Below are positions 1-9,451 of a stretch of DNA of 31,953 nt, piece by piece. The notes below the pieces were generated by a model that was given only the letters and a program-made list of their open reading frames with translations, searched no databases and had not been told where the DNA came from. Position 1 is the stretch's first letter. The number at the start of each line of letters is the position of its first letter. A program made the position numbers and the translations under genes. Source of the DNA: Caulochytrium protostelioides (Eukaryota > Chytridiomycota > Caulochytriomycetes > Caulochytriales > Caulochytriaceae); the NCBI GenBank assembly GCA_003615045.1, contig ML014313.1:1-31953 (forward strand), in the 5' to 3' direction.

Positions 1-308
1 CGTCCCGGGTGGGCACACCCCCGACCAGGCCGACACGGGCTAGCCCGGTCCGCAGGACCCGGGTGTATGCCCAGACGAATGTGGTCCTGAAACCCAGTCA
101 ACGCCGGCGCCAGGGGGCCGTGGCTAGAGGTTTGCTGTTGGATAAAGCCGCCCCCGGCAATGAAGCCACCCACAGCAAGTTTGCGAACCGCGACCTCAAT
201 GCCGCGTTGAACATCCGACGCTGCCTGGCCTTACCCGCCAGACCGAAAGCGTTGTGCCGCAACCCGGAGCAAACCAGGTTGTGGCCCGGGGTCGGCAAAG
301 TCATCTGA
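1..308 (+). pseudogene. Fanzor/TnpB-like RNA-guided nuclease, C-terminal fragment (copy A)
   Basis: The frame is open from the window edge to a TGA at 306-308, so the left part of the gene lies outside the window. It carries the RuvC-III signature NRDLNAALNIRR, the hallmark of the TnpB/OrfB and Fanzor families, with the catalytic Asp intact. The segment before it (RVYAQTNVVL, then RGLLLDK) occupies the place of the zinc ribbon but has no CxxC pair. Over positions 1-261 it matches the reverse complement of copy C (26.4-26.7 kb) with one mismatch. After that the two diverge sharply, although they remain homologous. Being Fanzor is a family inference from the RuvC motifs shared with copies C and D. 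Whether this copy is broken upstream cannot be seen, but its C-terminus ends differently from the other copies. Confidence 0.7.
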
Positions 309-396
309 CACCGAACCGAATGCGCGTCTGACTCGGTGGACTCTTAGGGGGCACCAGCGAGGCGATGGCGAGCGTACTGAGTCAGTATATGAGCGA
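309..396 (+). ncRNA. Conserved 3' block of Fanzor copy A (candidate guide-RNA scaffold)
   Basis: Directly after the stop codon lies a noncoding stretch that is recognisably the same as the stretches after copies B, C and D: AATGCG, then a G-rich segment ending GGGGGCACCA, then TATATGAGC at the far end. TnpB and Fanzor guide (omega) RNAs are known to run from the 3' end of the gene to the element's right end. The RNA assignment is inference. This is the most diverged of the four blocks. Confidence 0.3.
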
Positions 397-460
397 CAGG
401 GAGTAATGTTCGTGTTGGGTCGTCCCACGGAAGAGCCTCTACGTCTTCAAAAAATATACA

Positions 461-1172
461 TTAAACAAATGGGTAGATAGACTGGTATAGGACAGCGTTT
501 CCTTCGTCGTTCAGATGCACGTCGTCTGAAGTCAGCCCCTTCATGCGCTCATACTGGTGTCCGTTCTATGATAGTGGCGTCATCCTGTGTGTCTCCCCGG
601 ATCGGCTGCCCCATCTCCGGCATCACGGCGATGTTTGTTACCTTCGTCGTGTCGGTCAACCACTGTGGGTCCGGGAAGGTCGGCCATGTGTCCATCACGT
701 GGACATTCGGAATCGATGTCGCTGCACGGGCTGTTGCCACTCGGTGCTTCAGCATACGCGTCGCTGCCTTCGAAACTCCGTTGGACCGCATAAGTGACGT
801 CATGACGACGATGCGGGCCGTCGGCCAAGTCGTGCCTACCATAGAGACCATCCCGCGCAGCGTCGCCTCGAACAATGCCATGGCGGCCCCGTGCGGGCCA
901 GCAGAGTAGTCATTTTGGCCCCAGTATAGAAACACGGTAAAGGGTGCCCGTCCCGGTGGCAGGATCGCCCGAGCCATGTTGAACAATGTCGCCGGGGTGT
1001 AAACGATGGTGCTGCTCACGTGCTACGGTTGACGACCTCGAATGTCACGGTTGATGGCATCGCGGACGCGAATCTGCGCAATGGCCATGCGCTCTGTCCA
1101 ACCGCCAGTGTAAGCACCGTACTCTGTGATTGAATCGCCAAAGCAGATGACGGGGTCGAGCCAGCCATTGAC
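461..1172 (-). pseudogene. Decayed SGNH/GDSL hydrolase (IAH1-like esterase)
   Basis: Three SGNH blocks appear in order on the minus strand but in different frames. Block I is ICFGDSITEYGAYTGGW, with the nucleophile Ser near 1133. A block-II-like VVNRST lies near 1020-1040 one frame off. Block III is YWGQND near 915. Block V is SDDVHLNDEGNAVLYQ, with the Asp-x-x-His pair near 510-526, followed by a stop at 461-463. The closest known pattern is the isoamyl acetate-hydrolysing esterase group of fungi and plants, which cleaves short-chain esters. At least two frame changes and an in-frame stop between blocks make a single product impossible without introns, and no good splice pairs were evident. 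All catalytic blocks are still readable, so inactivation looks recent. Sequencing indels are an alternative. Confidence 0.65.
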
Positions 1173-2395
1173 CGTGGCGGCGCGACGTGGACTGCATTCG
1201 CTGCCGCAATCGCAGCGACGTCATCCGCGCGATAGCGGTCCACCAGCTCCAAATCGTCCAGTCGCGCGGCAACAAAGGGCCCATCGGTGATCAGCGTCGG
1301 ATCTGCCTATGCTGGTCAGCCAGCTCCTCAAGACGTAAGGGTTTTGTAGATATTCTGTTGACGGTTGGCGCCGACGTAAAGAGCGATCGTCTCACGTTGC
1401 CAGGCGGCCAGGATTGTGTGGACCAGCAGCTGTCCGCCCTGATACTGATCTTCAGACTGCACCCCATATGCCACGCTGGGGTCGTCATCCATGCACAGCG
1501 TCGCATTTGTACGTCGCATTTGTACGTCCACTGGGGGAATTAACCGGTGGCGGTGGCTAATGGAGTAGTGTCACACGGCCAAACGCATAGTTGGCCTCCG
1601 CCACTAGCGACAGCCTGTCGAAATCGACATCGGCTGTGACCAAGATGGCCAAATCCAAACCTAACAGAGCGTTCGGTTCCTGCACGGCTTGATCTACTTC
1701 GCTCATTTCGACCATGAGCTGGTCGTGAACGGTCTTCATTCAAGATCCAATCATTTGATTGGCCTGCTGCTTATCAGTCAAGCACATAGTATACACATCT
1801 ACGATCGTGTATATCAGAACGCGCGTTTCCGAACGCTGGTCGCTGTCATTTGCAGAATTATGTGACGGTCCGTCGAGAGAAACTGCTGGTGAGCGTCTCG
1901 AGCTGTCCATCACGCGTCGTCGGAAGGAGGATTCTGGCAAGGTCTGATCCTTCAGGAAAAATCGCATGAAGTTCGTGAAGGGAACGGCTTGCTCCACGTA
2001 CGGTGTCGTTGGCGAAACGAGGCTGGAAAGAAGATCTGTCCGATCGACGGCGTGAGCTGCGTGAAACCGCCGCAGCGCGCCAAAAGCGTCAAAAGCAATG
2101 CAGTGGCTGCCATGGCAATGCTAATGACGAACGCTGCGATGTATGCACATTTTGGTCGTCGTTTTGGAGTCGTTCGCGGCCTCAGAGGCCGCGGCCTCCA
2201 AGGAAGACAGAGCACGATCGGCAGAGCCCGTGTGCAGACTTTCCTCACCACGTTTCGGTAGCATGGCTGCGATGGGATAATCGAGAACGAGGGATGGGGA
2301 ACCGGTATCGGGTGGAGCTCGGTAGAGAAGAAGGTATGCCAGAATTTCCTCTGCAGCGTGAACGACTCACTCATCGACTGCACGCGGATTACCAT
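1173..2395 (-). pseudogene. Eroded reading frames upstream of the SGNH remnant, with one membrane segment
   Basis: Several short minus-strand frames follow one another towards the SGNH remnant. The first (2395-1952) contains one hydrophobic helix, YIAAFVISIAMAATALLLTL, after a basic stretch (PKRRPK), as in a type II membrane anchor. Two frames at 1997-1740 and 1739-1557 are in the same register, separated by one stop. A fourth (1531-1328) begins at an exact 13-bp tandem duplication (1500-1512 and 1513-1525). I do not recognise any domain. One reading is that the whole 461-2395 stretch was a single membrane-anchored esterase gene that has decayed. The alternative is unrelated noncoding sequence that happens to be open. 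Confidence 0.25.
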
Positions 2396-3149
2396 CCCAT
2401 GTAAGTGATACTACCAAGCGACATCTTTTCTCCAAACGATCATGTCTCAAGGATGATAAACAGCGACTTTCTACATTGCAAATTACTTTTAGGTAGGCTG
2501 ATTGTCGACTTCAGCACGACAGTGTGCCATCGTTGATGAACGAACAGAATGTTTTGCCGGCCGGCAACAAACGGTTGAGCTGTTGTTGCATCAAAGATCC
2601 CCTCGGCTGGTTATGATGCCGGTGAGCATGACGGTGGGATCGGCATAGGATCGGCGTCACACGGCAGGAGGCCCAGCGGATTTTGGAAGCGCGGCGACGA
2701 CCTGTGCCGCGCACCAAATGGTGGGTCTGGCCGGCAGAGTGCTGCGTGACGGCCGCTGCCTCCAGACCTAAATGGTGAGAATGAGATATGGTGAGAAGGC
2801 CCCGTGGCACCCAAAGCTTCCAAGGCCGCCCACGGCTTCCCAGCGCCATCGGTCGCCCATCGCAATATACCATTGATACTATTCTTCACGGGCCCATCGT
2901 TTTGGAGGAAAACCGACCAAGCAACGGAAGGGATGACCGCCATGTGGTTCAGCCGCGGTGTCACTAGAAGACCGGCGAGCAGCGCTGTAAGCACCGCCGA
3001 ACAGGGGCCGGCCCCGACACGACGTTGCCGGGAGACCGTCCCAAGAAGTTCACGCTTCTTCGAGCGACTCCCGAACACGAGCCGGGCCCAATCCGCTGTC
3101 CTTCAAGGACCGCCCGGAGGATGAAGGCGGTTACGCGTTACGACTCCCT
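2396..3149. other. Intergenic stretch without a supported gene
   Basis: Overlapping short frames exist on both strands. The longest (minus, 3078-2611) has one weak hydrophobic stretch (AVLTALLAGLLV) but no recognisable domain. Its other-frame overlaps are as long as it is. It lies just beyond the 3' end of the coiled-coil gene, so part may be that gene's 3' UTR. Confidence 0.4.
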
Positions 3150-5693
3150 CTAGTTGCGCGATGGGTGGCCGATCACGGCGTAGTCGCTGCGGCGTTGGGG
3201 TTTGACGCGCTCGTGCGGCGCGGACGACAGCGGCTTTGGGCGCGGCAGGTAGAAGGTATGCGCGGCGGCAGCGGCTTCGGCAGCAGAAGCGGCGCGGAAG
3301 GACGACGAGCCGGTGCGTAGATGGTCGACCGACCGGGTGTCGCTGCGGGCAGCGTCACCGTGAGTGGCGGATGCGGCGTACGCGGCGTTGGCGGGCGTGC
3401 TCGGCGAGGAATGACTCATCCAGAGCGGTCCACTGCGCCCTGTCGTGGGTCGCAACGGCGTCAGCGGCGTGGCGGCGGGCGAGACCGCCGGCTCCGCCGC
3501 AGACGCGGCGAAGTGCTGCGTGAGGGCCTCCGGGTTCAGGGCCATCTGTCGGATGCGCGCCGACCGCGTCCGATGCGGCGGTAACATCGCCGATTGCGCG
3601 AGCAAGCCGTGCATTTCTTGCTCACGGAGCTCGCGATTTTTCTTCTCGAGCAGCCCGATGCGGAACTCATTGCTGGCAATGATATCGGCGATGGCAGCGC
3701 CCTCCGGATACTGGAGCTGGGTAGCATCGAGCGCCAAGAGCGAAAAGTGACTCTGCGGGTTCACGCCGAGCACGGTAGATGCGGCCGGGGCCCGCAGGGC
3801 GTCCGGCGGCACGATGTGTGGTTCGGGGAGCGCCATAAACGTTTCGAGCTGCTGCTGGGTCGTGCGGTACTGCATCTCGGTTCGCTCAAGCGTTTCCCGC
3901 GTCTGCGCTAGAGCCTGCGTCGACTGCGCGAGTTCGGTTCGTCGTTGAAGCTCTGCCGCTTCACTCGCAGCAACGGCAGTTTCGAGCGTCCCGATCCGGG
4001 CCTCGTAGACAGCCAGCTGCTCCCGCGACGCGGCGAGGGCCTCTTCGAGGGCCTGTTTCGCTTCCATCAGCGCGTTTGTGGTGCGGACCTGCGTTTCGAG
4101 CGTCGCTCCCAGCTCTAGGAGGCGTTCTTTAGACTGCGCCAGCGCAGACGCACTCTGTCCCAGATCGGCCGTCAGCGTCGCCACATGCTGCGTGAGCCGC
4201 GCCTGCTCGACATGGCTCTCGCGCTCGTTGCGCGATGCCGTCACCGCCATCGCGCGCAGCTCGTCGCGGGTCCGTGTGGCATCATCCAGCGCCACACGCA
4301 TCGTTTCCATCTCGCCGCGCAGGGTATGCAGCTTGCTGGTGGCGTCCTGCGCTTGTCGCGTCGAGGCCGTTAATTTGCGCAAACAGTCGTCCGAGACCAC
4401 GCGCTTTTCTTCCGCCCACCGTGCTGTCTCTGCTTGGAGCGTTGCTGCTGCCGTCGCCGTCGCCGTCGCGTGGCGCTCACTCGCCATGGCAAGTGCGTCT
4501 TCGAGCATGGCGACCCGTGCTGTACTCGCTTCCAGCAAAGCGACCGCGGGATCGGGAATGTCGACCATGACATAGTCGTTGACAAAGCGCGCGATCGGCC
4601 GGTCTGGTCCGCACGCGACCTCGACGGCCTGAGGGGCGGCGCCGGATGGCACATTCGTGCTCGTTTCCGGCAACGGTGTGGGCGCGGGGGCAGATGTGGC
4701 AGCGACGGTCGGCGCGGCCACGACGACGGGCGCGGCCACCGGGGGACACAGTTCACCCATGAGGTCCGAGGTATCACATGCTTGGTCGGCGACATCGGGC
4801 GAGACGACGTTGGCCCGTTTCTCAACCACCAAGCTCGCCAGGGACTGGGCGAGGTCAGTCGACGACTGGGCGCGTTCTCGCGCACTCATGGTCTGCAGCA
4901 TACCGCGCAGCACAAAGTTTTCTTCATCCGCTTGGCGGAAGGCCGCGATCGCCGGGTTCATGCGGCGCAACAGTACGTCGAGGTCCCCGAGCCACGCCGT
5001 CTGCGCCGCACACCAGCTCGCGATGCCGCGGCGCAGGTCGCCGTCGTCATCGTCGTCGTCGCCAGTCCTAGGGGCCCGCGCCGGCAGTTCGGCGGTGTGG
5101 GCTCGCGCCGCGGCAAGAAACGCGAAGACCTCACGGCACACGAGCGCGTCCGAGAGCGGTTCTCGCCCATTGCGCTCGTCCACGAACCGTGCGAGCGCCG
5201 TGTAAGCCGTCTGCATCTGTGCCACGTGCTGGCACAGCGCATCCAGCTGTCGCTCGGACGCGGTAATGACGTGGTCCTCGGAGTCGGTGAGCTGGCGGAC
5301 GAGATGGCTGAGACGGGAGGTCGACGCCGTCGCCTCGCGCTCCACGGAGCCATCGCCGCCGGGGCGGTCGGTCGGCGTGATACCCGGCAGCACGCCGTCG
5401 TGCGCATGCACGAGTCTCGACGAGGCCACCCGCGTGGGGCTGGCGGCGAGGGTGCCGGTCGCGGCACCGCGGGACCCCGTGCTTGCCCTCGCCGACCCCG
5501 GCGCACGGAGCCGGGCGGTCGGCGCGGATGACGGCGAGCACAGCGCGTCCGACGAATGCCGTGCCGCGGCGGTGAGCGGCCGGCCGCTCAGCCCCGATGC
5601 GGCACGCGACGGGCTGCTCGGCGACGTGGCACGTGGCGGCGGCGCGAGCGACGAGAGGGACGCCCATCCCGGCCCGAGTGGGGACGGGCGCAT
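3150..5693 (-). CDS. Coiled-coil protein of unknown function
   Basis: A long uninterrupted minus-strand frame ending in TAG at 3150-3152. I chose the ATG at 5693 (MRPSPLGPGW, about 847 aa). The same frame continues to an ATG at 5978, but the extra 95 residues are an arginine-rich tract encoded by short GC-rich tandem repeats and look untranslated. From 5693 the protein starts with about 130 residues of Ser/Pro/Ala-rich disorder. A helical region with an acidic run (GDDDDDDGD near 5050) follows, then a Pro/Ala/Val-rich linker (4770-4650). A long coiled coil with regular heptads lies at roughly 4400-3840 (ASTRQAQDATSKLHTLRGEM, then many E/Q/L repeats). A shorter helix (LLEKKNRELREQEMHGLL) and a Ser/Pro-rich tail complete it. 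The architecture suggests a scaffold or cytoskeletal protein, but no named domain was recognised. Confidence 0.7.
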   Translation of the reverse strand: MRPSPLGPGWASLSSLAPPPRATSPSSPSRAASGLSGRPLTAAARHSSDALCSPSSAPTARLRAPGSARASTGSRGAATGTLAASPTRVASSRLVHAHDGVLPGITPTDRPGGDGSVEREATASTSRLSHLVRQLTDSEDHVITASERQLDALCQHVAQMQTAYTALARFVDERNGREPLSDALVCREVFAFLAAARAHTAELPARAPRTGDDDDDDGDLRRGIASWCAAQTAWLGDLDVLLRRMNPAIAAFRQADEENFVLRGMLQTMSARERAQSSTDLAQSLASLVVEKRANVVSPDVADQACDTSDLMGELCPPVAAPVVVAAPTVAATSAPAPTPLPETSTNVPSGAAPQAVEVACGPDRPIARFVNDYVMVDIPDPAVALLEASTARVAMLEDALAMASERHATATATAAATLQAETARWAEEKRVVSDDCLRKLTASTRQAQDATSKLHTLRGEMETMRVALDDATRTRDELRAMAVTASRNERESHVEQARLTQHVATLTADLGQSASALAQSKERLLELGATLETQVRTTNALMEAKQALEEALAASREQLAVYEARIGTLETAVAASEAAELQRRTELAQSTQALAQTRETLERTEMQYRTTQQQLETFMALPEPHIVPPDALRAPAASTVLGVNPQSHFSLLALDATQLQYPEGAAIADIIASNEFRIGLLEKKNRELREQEMHGLLAQSAMLPPHRTRSARIRQMALNPEALTQHFAASAAEPAVSPAATPLTPLRPTTGRSGPLWMSHSSPSTPANAAYAASATHGDAARSDTRSVDHLRTGSSSFRAASAAEAAAAAHTFYLPRPKPLSSAPHERVKPQRRSDYAVIGHPSRN

Positions 5694-6429
5694 GGCTCCT
5701 GGGCGAAACGGCGGCCGCCGTCGCCGTTGACGATGACGTTGCCGTCTCCGTCGCAGGCGGCGTCGCAGGCGGCGTCCAGTGGAGTCAGGTAGAGCGCTGA
5801 GGCGGCAGCAGCAGCGGCGGCGATGGGGGCAAGTGCCAAGAGGGGACGGTCCGCGAGCACGGACTCTGTGCAGTATGGGTTCGGCGGCCCAGAAGTTGTC
5901 ATGAAACTGAAAGCCCACGTGCAGTGGAGGCGGGACGGATGCCGCGCCACGCGGGGAGGAGCCGAACGCAGCGGACAAACCAAGGCGTCAGTGACCAGAC
6001 ATGGGATGGTTCGCAGCGATCGACGCCGACATGGATCAGCGACAGCTGTTGCTCGTTGGCGATGCTGGTGGCATGCGCGGAGCGGAGTCCTTTCGAGCGA
6101 CGCGCGATGTCGAAAGTCGCTTGTGACGAAACTAGGCTGCGGCGGCTGCGACCCCCATCCCCGCTTGGCCGTGATCGGCCGATCGGCCGATTCCTAGTAA
6201 CGGCGAACCAATTTAATCTCCGCGCGGGAGCCCAGAGCCCAGCTCACTTAGTGGCGCGCCGGTGAATGGGAGGCATCCTTTCGATAGCATGATCGACGAG
6301 CGAAAACATGAGCCTTCCGGTAGTAAGGGGCCTATTGAAATGACTACACCAGAACGAACGTCAGTGTGCATCAAATTCGTGTCGGCGATATCATGCGGTG
6401 ATTTTATAACGCGATAGCTGTATTACACA
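5694..6429. other. Upstream region of the coiled-coil gene
   Basis: No gene supported. Near the left end is a tandem 12-bp repeat, GTCGCAGGCGGC twice (about 5751-5774). At about 6172-6194 lies a short self-complementary run built from GATCGGCC units. It probably holds the 5' UTR and promoter of the minus-strand coiled-coil gene, then degenerate sequence leading into the retroelement. Confidence 0.35.
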
Positions 6430-8318
6430 AGTTTCGATTTATGCCTCCACAAGGCGACTCGTACGGTGATCCGATCCGGCGCCCGGCTGACGACCGAGGC
6501 CGCGGAACTGCGGAGGATCCAGGGCGTCTTCCGCCACATCGACACCGCGCCAATTACCAGCGCCCCGTCCGACCGGCCCTCCGTCAAACCCTGGAGCAGC
6601 AAACCCGAGAGTGGGCCGACCATGGTATCATTGACCCCGCATGTCACCCGTGGTGGCCCTGCCCAAAAAATCAGGCGATATTTGACGGTGTGTCAATTAA
6701 CGGAAACCGAACAAGACTACCGTGAGAGACGTCTACGCGTTCACGACCGCAGACGACCAGTTCAACGGAATCGGGACCAAACGCTGGTTCACCAAATTGG
6801 AGGCCCTGTCGGGATACCTTCAAATTCCGATCGCCCGAAAACAGCATTCAGGCTTTGCGGCGGCGGGCACAGGCAGTTTCGCACCTTTCCATTCGACCTG
6901 ATCAACGCCCCCGCGAACTTCCGACGGACCCAATGGCCACGATCATACGGCCTCTCCTGTTCAAATGCGTCGTCGTTTACATCGACGACATCTTGATATA
7001 CTCCAACCTGTAGGACGACCACGTGCGCGACGTCGAGGCATGCTTGGAGCTATTGGTCCGCATGGGTGTCACACTGAGCGGAGCGAAGCGCGAATTCGGC
7101 CTCCAACAAACCGAGTATCTGGGATTCATCATCGGCAAAGGCATGATCAAGCCATGTCCCGCCATACTGTCCGCCATGGTTGACGCCAAGGCACCGGCGA
7201 CGCAGAAAGGTCTCCAGTCGTTTCTGGGATTCATCATTTTCTACCGAAGATTCGTGTCACAGATGGCCTCGGTCGCCCGATCCCTGTACGGCCTACTATA
7301 GAAGGACGCACCATGGGAATGGACCCCAGCATGCTAGGCAGCGTCCCATCAACTTCGGACCCAACTCGCCCAAGCGGTCGAACTGGCCCTACCGGACTTT
7401 CGCAAGCTCATTCATCCTGACGACAGATGCAGGCGCGTCAAGACTGGGTGCGATCCTCAGCCAACGGCCGGTATCCTAGGAATCGACGTGATCGGGCCGA
7501 TCTCACTGACCGCGCTGGGCGGCAACCGGTACATCATGAACGCGGTGGACTCTTTCAGCCGATGACCCTTCGCCGGAGCCTTCTCGAGAGTCACCGCAGC
7601 GGAAATCATCCGATTCATCCTGAGGAAGACGTCGTCTCGAGCATCAGCGTCCCGCGGCCAGTCTTCAACGAACGCGGTCCCAGTTTGTGGGCAAGGCCGT
7701 GACCACGCTCTACCGGCATCTGGGCATCCCAGCGACGCCCACCACCCCGTACCACCGCCAAGCGAACAAAGCGGTGGAAGGGCTGAACCAAGCCCTGCAG
7801 CCTGCTATGCATGGTGGTCGCGGATGAAAAGCACTGGGACTTGGCCCTCTGGCGGGCCCTGCTCGTCCTGCATCGCAGGACGTGCCGATTCACTGGCAAA
7901 TCACCCGCAGAAATCCTGCAAGGACGACCACGGCGAAGCCCAACCACATGGGTACGACCGGACGAAGATACTGCCGAGAGCGGATTGCAAGACATCGCGA
8001 CGACCCCGCACGACATTCACCGGGAAGTCGTTGCGCCCCGGGAAGGCCAGAAAAGGCTGATGAAGCACCATTACGATACGAGTGGTTGTGGCCCCGCCGC
8101 TTCAGGGTCAACGATGAGGTCCTTGTCCAGGACATGGCCCCGGAGAACATGGGACCGGTCTTCGTCGGACCGTACAAGGTCGTACGCGTCCATTCACAAC
8201 GCAGCTACGTCATCGAGGACTCGAACGGTAAGTAAGGCTCGATCAATGGTAACTGTCTCCGACCGTCAAGCATGATCCGATGGCGGCCGAACCGTCCGAA
8301 GCGATCGTTAGGGGGGGA
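6430..8318 (+). mobile_element. Degenerate Ty3/gypsy retrotransposon pol (reverse transcriptase plus integrase)
   Basis: Motifs of a Ty3/gypsy pol occur in the right order over 1.8 kb but shift frame repeatedly. The RT N-terminus at about 6555-6680 has DHGIIDPACHPWWPCPKN. WFTKLEALSGYLQIPIA follows near 6787-6840, and the catalytic box VVYIDDILIYS at about 6972-7010 is followed by an in-frame stop. The RT end and connection (TEYLGFIIGKG, LQSFLGFIIFYRRF) are at 7100-7260. The RNase H start LTTDAGASRLGAILSQ is at 7419-7466. The integrase core begins at about 7478 (GIDVIGPISLTALGGNRYIM) and continues through GIPATPTTPYHRQANKAVEG near 7720-7785. A GPY/F-type module with FVGPYKVVRV ends at about 8235. 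No gag or 5' LTR was recognised. Non-functional. Confidence 0.88.
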
Positions 8319-8330
8319 TGTCGCGGACAC
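8311..8330 (+). repeat. Polypurine tract and putative start of a 3' LTR
   Basis: Seven G residues and an A (8311-8318) are followed directly by TGTCGCGGACACC from 8319. Ty3/gypsy elements typically have a purine run immediately before an LTR beginning with TG. The position, about 80 bp after the end of the integrase frame, fits. The far end of the LTR and its partner copy upstream of 6430 could not be found. Confidence 0.5.
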
Positions 8331-9451
8331 CCCGGCGATAGGCAATCGAGGGAAACCCCGGTGACAGGCCGCCAAGCCATGGCATGATCCGCAGGTCCGC
8401 CTCCGGAAATTCCCACGCCGGTGCCTACGGATCAGTGGCCGGCGGTCGCCGGAAGCGCAGGCCGCAGCCGCCCACCGGCGACGGAGGATCGAAGTATGTT
8501 GATCGCCAGGAGCGCGCTCCTTCACCTTGTCTGTCAGCCTTCTCTTTCCTCATCCGCAGGATAGCGGTTCTTTGCTAAGCCACGTCGCCGTGACGGAAAT
8601 CCGGCGCCAGTGGCGACGGCATGTCGTCATGGGGCGGCGGCAGGCTATCACGCGTGGGACAGCCGTGCCCCGGAGCAACCGGAAGCACGAAAGCCACGAC
8701 GCGACGTCGTGCCGCGCTTTGATCTCGCTCAGCGTACACACGGAGCTGTGGTCGGCAGGCGGGCTGCTGGACAGCCGGTGGGCGATCGAGAGCGTGGTGC
8801 GGCGCAAGACGTCGTCTGGGCATGGCCATGTGCACCGCACCCCATGTCCGCCGCGGGCGACAGGCAAGCACGGGGCTGGCTGTCAAAGCCTGGGCATGCC
8901 CAGCATGCCCAGGAATGCTGCCCAGCGGCTACCGATTCGATCGGCGGGGGTTGACGGTCGCGCCTACGACCCGTGGACGGTCCTCAGCTGCAGCGGTTCC
9001 AGTCGCCTTTCGTCACTGGGCGCGAGCCGCCTCTCCTTGACGCCGATGAATGTGTCCGCAGTCGTGTCCGAGCCGTCGGCCCGGCGATTCACGGTTTGCC
9101 CCACCTTCGATTCGCCGGCCTCGCTGGCCTCGATCCCGCCAACTCCGGGTTTACAGCCACATAGCGATAGCTTGGATCCATCGGCACATCGAGCCATCGA
9201 TATGTCGCAACAGCAATGCAGTCGATGAACAGGACGTGATGTCGGCGATCTCTGCTCGTGGGTGGATGGCGAGGATCAGGCGGAAGGGACCTCGACGACA
9301 TGGTTTGATGGCATGCAGTGGCCAGCGATCTCCCTCTACATACGACGATCTGTGGGCTCTCCCAGTGCCTGCTAGTGCTTTCTCCCTTGTTCCTGCCATC
9401 GACAGTCTCGATTGCGCCGTTCCGCATTCGCTCTGACAGATCATATGAGCG
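8331..9451. other. Non-genic stretch between the retroelement and the aquaporin gene
   Basis: It probably contains LTR remnant sequence on the left and the aquaporin promoter/5' UTR on the right. A perfect 10-bp inverted repeat (8889-8898 and 8904-8913) with a 5-base loop lies inside it. Several frames of 70-230 codons overlap on both strands, with low-complexity arginine/serine composition and no recognised domain, so no gene is called. Confidence 0.35.

Noticed and set aside
2611-3078. 155-codon minus-strand frame after the coiled-coil gene
   Set aside because: One weak hydrophobic stretch only, with no homology I recognise; not enough for a gene call.
5040-5062. Short trinucleotide run (GTCGTCATCGTCGTC) as a CRISPR-like or functional repeat
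   Set aside because: It is simply the codons of the acidic Asp run in the coiled-coil protein.
4434-5531. 365-codon plus-strand frame over the coiled-coil gene
   Set aside because: Arg/Gly/Val-rich composition without motifs; mirrors the biased codon use of the minus-strand gene.
8319-8366. A 48-bp TGTC...GACA segment as a complete solo LTR
   Set aside because: Far too short for a Ty3 LTR; more likely just the first part of a degraded one.
8527-9228. 233-codon plus-strand frame before the aquaporin gene
   Set aside because: No domain, Ser/Arg-rich, overlapped by equally long frames on the other strand.
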